Origin: Bacteroidota bacterium
Lineage (GTDB): Bacteria; Bacteroidota; Ignavibacteria; SZUA-365; JAADGX01
Direction of reading: 5' to 3'
Assembly (NCBI GenBank): GCA_027021285.1
Contig: JALUUP010000197.1
Location: forward strand, 1 to 12,565
Length of the DNA stretch: 12,565 nt
The position numbers and the translations under genes were made by a program. Shown here piece after piece: positions 7,512 to 12,565 of the stretch. The notes below the pieces were generated by a model that was not told the origin of the DNA, made no database searches, and saw only the letters and a list, made by a program, of their open reading frames with translations. Each line of letters begins with the position of its first letter. The first letter of the stretch is position 1.

Positions 7512-8936
7512 TTACCCGTTCAAGTAATCGTGAACATCTTTTGCCGAGTAACTCTTCGCTCCCGGTTTGATAAATTTCCGAATGTCGACTAAAGCGTTGC
7601 CGGCTGTAATTACGGGCGGTTCCACGTATCCATCTTTTCGTCGCTGGGGGAATCCCGCACAGGCCGAGAGACTGTTACAGAGGCAATTCTTTCCTATGGT
7701 GTCCTCCGCTTTCCCTCCTTTTGCAACGTAATCCGCTTCCGGCTCCGCAGCACAACGAAAACCGATCGTACCGTCTTCCCGCTTATACAACTGCCGCAAC
7801 ATACCGATGTCACACAGCCGGGGTCGCTGCGCATAGACTACTGGATCGGATAGCGTCCCTTCCATTTGAACGACTTTGAACGGAAATCCCGTCGGGGAAA
7901 CAAGGGGATCGGTGCGTACGTTGATTCTTTCTTCAAGAACACCCTGAACCACTTTCTTCCTGAATGTTTCATCCATACCGGATTCCGAGCAATACGCAAA
8001 TGCCGTTCCGACCTGGATACCGGCCGCGCCGGCGTCCAGGGCCTCTTTCAGTTTTCCCGGATTGTCGTACCCCCCGGCTAACCAGAACGGGAGGCCGAGA
8101 GACTTGATTTCATTCAAATCTATTCGGTCCTTTTCACCGTAAATTGGTTCACCGTTCTCACTCATTTGCACCTGCCCGCGTGGTGGAGCATTGTGACCGC
8201 CCGCCGTTGGCGCTTCGATGACAAAACCGTCGATTTTTCCCGTCGCTCGCTTCAACAGTGCTTTAGCCAATACGACCGAGGAGACGATAGGCAGAAATCG
8301 CGGCCGGGTCAGCGGTCCCGTCTTTTCCGCAATACCGGGAAAGACTTCTTTCGGATTGAAATGAATGCGGTAATCATCGTTACGATCAGCGCCCTGCACA
8401 TCAAGACGATAACTGACTTCCTGGTGGTCCACTAGCTTCTCGCATATGCCCGGAACTTGCACGGGAATGCCCGCGCCCATGATAACAAAGTTCACTCCGG
8501 CAAGCATCGCTCCATACAACGACGCCATCGTCGGCATTTGGATTTTTTCCAGCAAATTAATACCGACCGGATTCTTGTGTCCTTCCTTCGCCAGAAAAAC
8601 TTCCGTGAAATTGGCAATCACTGTCAGTTCATTCAATGTCCGGGAAGGTTTCAAATTCCACATCGATGGGCGCTTGTAATGGGGTTTGGACGAGCTCGGA
8701 TTGGATTCGAAATACGAATCCAGTATTCTTCGCACCGCGTCCTGAAAAGGAAAATGATGAAGCGCCCGGCGTACATGTCCGCCGATGTCTCCATCCATTA
8801 ACCGTGAAATCATGATGATGCCGAGACCCGTCCCGGATACGACACCCAGCCGCCCTTCCATCGAATTGGCTTTGACTAGTCTCCAATTGGAAATGGCAAC
8901 TCCCATTCCCCCTTGAATAATCTTTGGTAACTTCAT
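7512..8936 (-). CDS. Nitronate monooxygenase family FMN protein (COG2070-like)
   Basis: The product is 474 aa. It begins at ATG 8936 so that the family's N-terminal motif is kept (KIIQGGMGVAIS, residues 5-16); a TAG lies 9 codons upstream. It is a TIM-barrel flavoprotein of the nitronate monooxygenase / 2-nitropropane dioxygenase group: EAPTAGGHN (241-249) carries the conserved GGH with His248, and LPFWLAGGY...AGAAGIQVGTAF (282-313) is the FMN phosphate region. Classical enzymes have about 320-380 aa. This long form adds a C-terminal segment with Cys395, Cys418, Cys420 and Cys426 (CLCNSLSACAG), a pattern I recall from long members of the family; whether it binds metal is unknown. No signal peptide is present, so it is cytoplasmic. 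Likely reaction: FMN-dependent oxidation of a nitronate or a related enol-type substrate. It could instead be an enoyl-reductase-like or PfaD-like enzyme. It is followed by a strong terminator, and the gap to the upstream gene is 278 bp. Confidence 0.85.
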   Translation of the reverse strand: MKLPKIIQGGMGVAISNWRLVKANSMEGRLGVVSGTGLGIIMISRLMDGDIGGHVRRALHHFPFQDAVRRILDSYFESNPSSSKPHYKRPSMWNLKPSRTLNELTVIANFTEVFLAKEGHKNPVGINLLEKIQMPTMASLYGAMLAGVNFVIMGAGIPVQVPGICEKLVDHQEVSYRLDVQGADRNDDYRIHFNPKEVFPGIAEKTGPLTRPRFLPIVSSVVLAKALLKRATGKIDGFVIEAPTAGGHNAPPRGQVQMSENGEPIYGEKDRIDLNEIKSLGLPFWLAGGYDNPGKLKEALDAGAAGIQVGTAFAYCSESGMDETFRKKVVQGVLEERINVRTDPLVSPTGFPFKVVQMEGTLSDPVVYAQRPRLCDIGMLRQLYKREDGTIGFRCAAEPEADYVAKGGKAEDTIGKNCLCNSLSACAGFPQRRKDGYVEPPVITAGNALVDIRKFIKPGAKSYSAKDVHDYLNG

Positions 8937-8970
8937 GCCTCGTCGGCGCGTCGCGCGCCTCTACTCCTTT
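8937..8970 (-). promoter_or_regulatory. Shine-Dalgarno separated from ATG by a GC hairpin
   Basis: Upstream of ATG 8936 the minus strand reads AAAGGAG (8970-8964), TAGA, then GGCGCG-CGA-CGCGCC (8959-8945), a perfect 6-bp all-GC hairpin with a 3-nt loop, then GACGAGGC before the ATG. The strong ribosome binding site is 27 nt from the start, too far in linear form. Folding out the 15-nt hairpin leaves 12 nt. The closer GAGG is only 1 nt from the ATG, too near to work well. The fold may therefore set translation of the flavoprotein gene (inference). Confidence 0.45.
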
Positions 8971-9214
8971 TTCCGTCTTTAATAAATCTGTTGATCGTCT
9001 ATATTACCCGGATTACAACAGTGCAGGTTCTTCAATACAACTGTCCGCATACTACAATGTACGCAAATGTTTTCCGTTAATAAACATCCATGGAAAAAAG
9101 GTCGGGGTCACCGGTGGCGCAAGGGGCATGATTCAGCAGCGACACGGAATGGATCCTATTCTTTCCGTCCCCGAGGGAAAACAAATCTGAGAAAATTGCT
9201 GTTCGGATTGAATG

Positions 9215-9667
9215 CTATGTTTCCAGGTACCTCGGCGGAATCTTCCGTTGATCCGTTTGGTCGCACCAAACCATGCACGTCACCTGCCACGTGTCTTCAA
9301 CCTTGATGAATTGGATGCTGTTTATTCCCCGGGTGGTGGTTTCCTTTCCGGCAACAACGTATGTTGCTTCGTACGTGCTGAAGCGATGGGCAATGGCACC
9401 GAACAGCTCGGTCTTGTTCGACAACTCGGCTTCGCGGAACGACGTGATATGCCCTTCGTCCACCTGCTCCTGGTACGTGGAGATGAAATCGTCCACGTAT
9501 ATTCCCACCGGTTCAACGCCGTTGGTATTGATCAGGAGACCGTCTTCGATAAAAATATCCCGCATCTTTTCCACCGGCGGCCGACCACCTTCCTCGAAAC
9601 AGATGCTCCTGTAAAGTTCCTGCGTGGTCTCTTCGATTGCCTTGAGATCAGTTGTTGCGTCACTCAT
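9215..9667 (-). CDS. SnoaL/NTF2-like (DUF4440-type) small protein
   Basis: The product is 150 aa. I start it at ATG 9667 (MSDATTDLKAIEETTQEL) because AAGGAGA (9675-9681) lies 7 nt upstream; a longer frame to 9742 has no such site and adds unrelated residues. The N-terminal helices (IEETTQELYRSICFEEGG), a loop with FIEDGLLIN, then helices and final strands TTRGINSIQFIK and WQVTCMVWCDQ fit the NTF2-like cone fold of the SnoaL/DUF4440 superfamily. Such proteins are small-molecule isomerases, hydrolases or binding partners; which applies here cannot be told. It is cytoplasmic (no signal). The 153-bp gap from the hydrolase upstream makes it unclear whether it shares that transcript. No terminator is evident in the 278 bp downstream before the flavoprotein gene. 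Confidence 0.8.
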   Translation of the reverse strand: MSDATTDLKAIEETTQELYRSICFEEGGRPPVEKMRDIFIEDGLLINTNGVEPVGIYVDDFISTYQEQVDEGHITSFREAELSNKTELFGAIAHRFSTYEATYVVAGKETTTRGINSIQFIKVEDTWQVTCMVWCDQTDQRKIPPRYLET

Positions 9668-9674
9668 CGTTGCG

Positions 9675-9681
9675 TCTCCTT
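9675..9681 (-). promoter_or_regulatory. Strong Shine-Dalgarno site of the SnoaL-like gene
   Basis: AAGGAGA on the minus strand, 7 nt before the ATG at 9667. It is the best ribosome binding site in the window and the reason for choosing the 150-aa form over the longer frame. Confidence 0.75.
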
Positions 9682-9784
9682 TTTCATGGCTACACACAGG
9701 TCCGGAAATCCCCTGATGGCGCGGGAAACCGTCCCTCATCAACCATACATATTGCCGGGCAAAGAACCAACGTAATTCGATGTT

Positions 9785-9809
9785 TTCCGAAACGGAACGT
9801 GCGAACGTT
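9785..9809. repeat. Two adjoining small hairpins between genes
   Basis: TTCCG-aaa-CGGAA (9785-9797) and AACGT-gcga-ACGTT (9796-9809) adjoin and share two bases. They lie 12 bp beyond the stop of the lipoprotein hydrolase gene. Neither is followed by a T tract, so they could protect an mRNA end or slow polymerase but are not a standard terminator. Confidence 0.35.
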
Positions 9810-9820
9810 GCGCTCCACGA

Positions 9821-10981
9821 TTACTTCTCCTTCCACTGGACACCGGTCACCACGTCGCCCAAGAGGGTGTTCACATATTCCCCGTTCATGTATGCGCGTG
9901 CTTCGCGCTTTCCCTTCAGGAAATAGTCGCAGAACAACACCATGAGCGCTTTCGATATTCGTTGGACGTCGGGGCGGGACGCGGATGGGAACAGGCTCGC
10001 ACCGGGTCCGTCGGAAAAGGAAAAATGATCTGCCCGATCCAGCCACACGAAGTACTTCTCTCCCGGCGGCAGAAGCTCCAGCACCTGCCATCGCGTCGCA
10101 GGCGGCATGGGGGCTCCCTTGTAGTCCCACTGTGTATCCTCCGATCCACTCAGGCATACCAGGGGCCTGTTGATGGTACGGTAACTGTTCGTACCGAAAT
10201 ACACCGTACCCGGGCTCTGGGGCGACATGGCCAATCCAAAAGACACGCGCGGATCGCTCAGGTCGCCCGCGAGCCCGCTGCCCGGCGGCACCACCGGGTC
10301 CAGGTAATCCAGAACAGGTTGCGCTCCACACACAACCAGGGTGGTATATGCGCCAAACGAATGTCCCATGACGGCGATTCTTCCGCTATCGATCTTGCCC
10401 TCCAGCTGCTCGTGTGCGGCGTTCCATCGCAGCATTTGGTCGATGGCGAACCGCACGTCCTTCGGGCGCTCCAGTACTGCCCGAGGATCTTTCATGATGC
10501 GGCGAAGGGCATCCCACATCGTCATGCCGCCCCCCGCATTCATGTAATACTTCATACGCTCGGCGTTGCTGTACACGTGCTCGAGACACGCAACCACGTA
10601 CCCATGACTGGCGAGGTGCCGGGCCTGGTAGAGGTGCGAATCCCACGTCCCCCCTCCGCCATGCGATATAACGACCAGCGGGAACCGCCCGCTGTCACTT
10701 GGAAAATGAACCTTGATCGGCACGCGGCGGTTTTCCCGATCCGCGTCAACCAGGTCGTAAAAGATTACCGTGGCAACGCTGAAAGATCCGGGCATGTCGT
10801 ATGCCGGCAGGGCGTCGGGCTCGTCGCTGCCGGGCGTGGTTGAGCACGAAGCAAACGCCGTGATGAGCGCAATGCAAGCGATATGGCCGATTGCCCCGAT
10901 GCACTGTTGCGCGTCGTTCATCCGGCGTGAAACCCGTCGCGCGAGCGATCGGTGTTCCAGACATGATGAAACGGTTTTCAT
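9821..10981 (-). CDS. Probable lipoprotein alpha/beta hydrolase (PAF-acetylhydrolase/dienelactone-hydrolase-like)
   Basis: The product is 386 aa from ATG 10981 (MKTVSSCLEH), which lies 4 nt after the stop of the previous gene; an ATG at 11002 would overlap that gene and an ATG at 10921 has no ribosome site. After a long basic n-region, a hydrophobic stretch (IGHIACIALITAF) ends in ASC at Cys46, a plausible lipobox. The alpha/beta hydrolase domain follows: oxyanion region VISHGGGGTWDSH (His107), nucleophile elbow GHSFGAY (Ser208), acid likely Asp282 (SGSEDT), base His319 (DRADHFSF). The order and spacing resemble the PAF-acetylhydrolase/dienelactone hydrolase group. The expected role is hydrolysis of an ester or lactone at the membrane surface facing the periplasm; the substrate is unknown. 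Coupling to the membrane-protein gene upstream implies joint expression. Confidence 0.87.
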   Translation of the reverse strand: MKTVSSCLEHRSLARRVSRRMNDAQQCIGAIGHIACIALITAFASCSTTPGSDEPDALPAYDMPGSFSVATVIFYDLVDADRENRRVPIKVHFPSDSGRFPLVVISHGGGGTWDSHLYQARHLASHGYVVACLEHVYSNAERMKYYMNAGGGMTMWDALRRIMKDPRAVLERPKDVRFAIDQMLRWNAAHEQLEGKIDSGRIAVMGHSFGAYTTLVVCGAQPVLDYLDPVVPPGSGLAGDLSDPRVSFGLAMSPQSPGTVYFGTNSYRTINRPLVCLSGSEDTQWDYKGAPMPPATRWQVLELLPPGEKYFVWLDRADHFSFSDGPGASLFPSASRPDVQRISKALMVLFCDYFLKGKREARAYMNGEYVNTLLGDVVTGVQWKEK

Positions 10982-10985
10982 GATC

Positions 10986-11465
10986 TCATTTCCACAAGGC
11001 ATAATAAATTGCCATTAATCCGGAGAAGATCGCACTCCCGAGGAACCGCTGGCGCAGGGGCAGCTTCACCTGGATGATGTAATTGCCCAGTGCGGAGAGG
11101 GGAATGTTGAACAGCCAGGAAAGCGCGCCGGTTTTCAACAGGCTCCATCCAACGGCCTCCCACTGGCCGGAAAACAGGTGCAGAAAGAACAGGTGGCGCG
11201 CGATCCACAAGGGATTGAAATAGAGCAACGCCAGGCCCGTGCGGCGCAAGGCGCGCGACATGTCCGACGGATCCGCCGTCGTTCTCCGGTCTATCCAGTT
11301 GAAATAGTTGGGAATCTCGAACGCGTACACCGTGCCTCCCAGCGCCATGACTCCCAGCAACCGCCATACGACGAATTCATTCAGAAGCAGGGCCGCGACC
11401 GTATCGCCGGCGGCGTAGATGATCATCCCGCTGATAATGTCCCGTCGTTCGTACTGCAACGTCAC
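10986..11465 (-). CDS. Four-helix membrane protein resembling Mpv17/PMP22 family
   Basis: The product is 159 aa from a GTG at 11465 whose bases overlap the TGA of the xanthine dehydrogenase gene (GTGA); GGAAG lies about 6 nt upstream. An ATG 13 codons later is a less likely start. Hydrophobic segments at about 9-28, 33-58, 75-97, 112-130 and 138-157 suggest four or more membrane helices. Several landmarks match Mpv17 in order: a Gly-Asp pair in the first helix (YAAGDTVA), an aromatic stretch ending WIDR at 60 (Mpv17 WYKVLDR), a basic ALRR before an FNP turn (Mpv17 ALKK...FAP), and a final N-Y/F...PLR/PLHYR...YYALW (Mpv17 NFYLVPLHYR...SYLSW). Length is close to Mpv17 (176 aa). Family membership is inference from reading by eye. 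Mpv17 proteins are proposed small-molecule channels of organelle membranes. Here a role linked to the coupled dehydrogenase or hydrolase is possible. Confidence 0.75.
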   Translation of the reverse strand: MTLQYERRDIISGMIIYAAGDTVAALLLNEFVVWRLLGVMALGGTVYAFEIPNYFNWIDRRTTADPSDMSRALRRTGLALLYFNPLWIARHLFFLHLFSGQWEAVGWSLLKTGALSWLFNIPLSALGNYIIQVKLPLRQRFLGSAIFSGLMAIYYALWK

Positions 11466-12565
11466 GCGGCTTCCGGTCCGTGCAGAAACATCAGCGCTTT
11501 TTCGCTTGTTATCGGCGCGGGAAGAAACGGATCGCGGTCATCGCGAAAGGCACGCAATGCCTCCACGACGGCGAAGTACCCGCCGATGCCGTACATGAAG
11601 GGCGGTTCCCCGATCGCCTTGCTCTGGAGGACGGCGCGGGGATTTTCCGCATCTTCCAGGAACACGACTTCGACGTCGCCCGGAGCGGCATGCAGGTCCG
11701 GCACCTTGTATGTGGTCATGGAGTCGGTAAGCAACGTTCCATCATCTCCGTAGATCAACTCTTCCAACGTCATCCATCCCAGGCCCTGCACGATGGCGCC
11801 TTCGGCCTGTCCGCGATCGATGACCGGGTCGAGACTGCGCCCGGCGTCATGAACGACCCGCACGGAATCGATGGTGTACGTGCCCCGCAGGCAATCTACC
11901 GTCGCTTCGGTGATAGCTGTGCCATACACGTGGTACGCAAACGGCTCGCCCTTTCCGGCCTTCTCGTCGAAATGCAGACCCGGCGTGGCATAAAGAGCCT
12001 GAGCGGAGAGATTTACCTGGCGGCGGTATGCCTCCCGGACCAGGTCGTGCCAGGATGTTCCGGTGTTCATGTCACCACGATAGATCTTGCCGTCCCGGAC
12101 ACTGAAATCAGCCGGTTCCCCCTTGTGAAGAAGGGAAGCGACCTTCCGGAGGCGTTCCAGGACAGCCTGGCAGGCCATGCGCGCGGCCATGCCGTTGAGA
12201 TCCGTGCCCGTGCTGGCCGCTGTCGGTGACGTGTTGGCCACGCGGGAGGTGTTCGTGCTTTCCATGAATGCCCACTCCTCGGGAATCCCCAACGTCATCG
12301 CGGCGATGCGCCGCACCTTGGTGTTGACACCCTGGCCCATCTCGACCCCGCCTGTACTGACGCTGACCGTCCCGTCCGTGTACACGTGGACGAGCGCCCC
12401 CGCCTGGTTGAGCATGGTCTTCGTGAACGAGATGCCGAAGCAAACGGGCATGACCGACAGGCCTTTCTTGTGGATGTGGTGACGTTCATTGAAGGCGCGG
12501 ATTTCTTCACGGCGTTTCTCCAGGTTGAATCGCCGCGAGGCTTCCTCGAAACTTCTGCGGGCTCT
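11462..12565 (-). CDS. xdhB: Xanthine dehydrogenase molybdopterin-binding subunit, C-terminal half
   Basis: The frame is open from the right edge (RARRSFEEASRRFNLEKRRE) to TGA at 11462: 367 residues, about half of the usual 750-790 aa, so the 5' part is outside the window. Xanthine-dehydrogenase features include KKGLSVMPVCFGISFTKT (34-51), GGVEMGQG (72-79), the pterin-region TAASTGTDLNGMAA, GQAEGAIVQGLGWMTLEEL, and GEPP near the end, with Glu at fragment residue 320 in the place of the catalytic Glu of XDH. The family hydroxylates purines such as hypoxanthine and xanthine at a molybdenum cofactor, working with FAD and iron-sulfur subunits that would lie to the right. No key residue is missing in the part seen. 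A related aldehyde or other aromatic hydroxylase is possible, but the ISFTKT and GEPP context favours xanthine dehydrogenase. The gene overlaps the membrane-protein gene by 4 bp. Confidence 0.9.
   Translation of the reverse strand, partial: RARRSFEEASRRFNLEKRREEIRAFNERHHIHKKGLSVMPVCFGISFTKTMLNQAGALVHVYTDGTVSVSTGGVEMGQGVNTKVRRIAAMTLGIPEEWAFMESTNTSRVANTSPTAASTGTDLNGMAARMACQAVLERLRKVASLLHKGEPADFSVRDGKIYRGDMNTGTSWHDLVREAYRRQVNLSAQALYATPGLHFDEKAGKGEPFAYHVYGTAITEATVDCLRGTYTIDSVRVVHDAGRSLDPVIDRGQAEGAIVQGLGWMTLEELIYGDDGTLLTDSMTTYKVPDLHAAPGDVEVVFLEDAENPRAVLQSKAIGEPPFMYGIGGYFAVVEALRAFRDDRDPFLPAPITSEKALMFLHGPEAA

Noticed and set aside
9094..9116. CACCGGTG palindrome followed on the minus strand by six T, as a terminator for the SnoaL-like gene
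   Set aside because: The palindrome has no loop and 9 nt separate it from the T run, so no proper stem abuts the T tract.
9668..9742. Longer N-terminus of the SnoaL-like protein starting at 9742
   Set aside because: The added residues resemble no family member, and the strong AAGGAGA site points to the ATG at 9667.
9962..10843. 293-codon plus-strand frame opposite the lipoprotein hydrolase
   Set aside because: Antisense to the triad-bearing hydrolase; His/Arg-rich with no recognisable motif.

Overview
The window looks like chromosome from an uncultured member of the FCB group (Calditrichota/KSB1-, Ignavibacteria- or Zixibacteria-like). The clues are a protein with a type IX secretion C-terminal sorting domain (LEQNHPNPF... 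ending KKFVLLR), a DUF5916 outer-membrane barrel protein, and a remnant of a PknB-type kinase whose opening (MIGKS..HY.ILEKLGEGGMGVV.KAE) is typical of these lineages. The phylum assignment is inference. Every convincing gene is on the minus strand, so the window reads biologically from right to left. I see no tRNA, rRNA, CRISPR array, insertion sequence or phage gene.

Right part (12565 to about 9215): the C-terminal half of a xanthine-dehydrogenase-type molybdenum subunit enters from the right edge. It overlaps by 4 bp (GTGA) a small membrane protein that resembles the eukaryotic Mpv17/PMP22 family. Four bases after that gene comes a probable lipoprotein alpha/beta hydrolase. After 153 bp with two small hairpins comes a SnoaL/NTF2-like protein with a very good ribosome binding site. 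The first three genes look like one translationally coupled unit.

Middle (8936 to 6677): a large nitronate-monooxygenase-family flavoprotein, with an unusual hairpin between its best Shine-Dalgarno sequence and its ATG, ends in a clear intrinsic terminator at 7349-7374. Next is a gene-poor, AT-rich stretch of several hundred bases, then a decayed serine/threonine kinase N-lobe (6677-6872). The kinase remnant is frameshifted and runs exactly into the start codon of the next gene.

Left part (6680 to 1): three genes for exported proteins. They are a CocE/NonD (peptidase S15-like) hydrolase with an extra 200-residue N-terminal beta domain, a 14-unit Asp-box beta-propeller protein with a type IX sorting tail, and a DUF5916 protein that starts at TTG and leaves the window at the left edge. 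These suggest an organism that hydrolyses and transports material at the cell surface.

I do not see a clear new defence or mobile system. The most unusual item is the Mpv17-like membrane protein coupled to xanthine dehydrogenase. The kinase relic at the hydrolase start and the hairpin-split translation start are the next most interesting.
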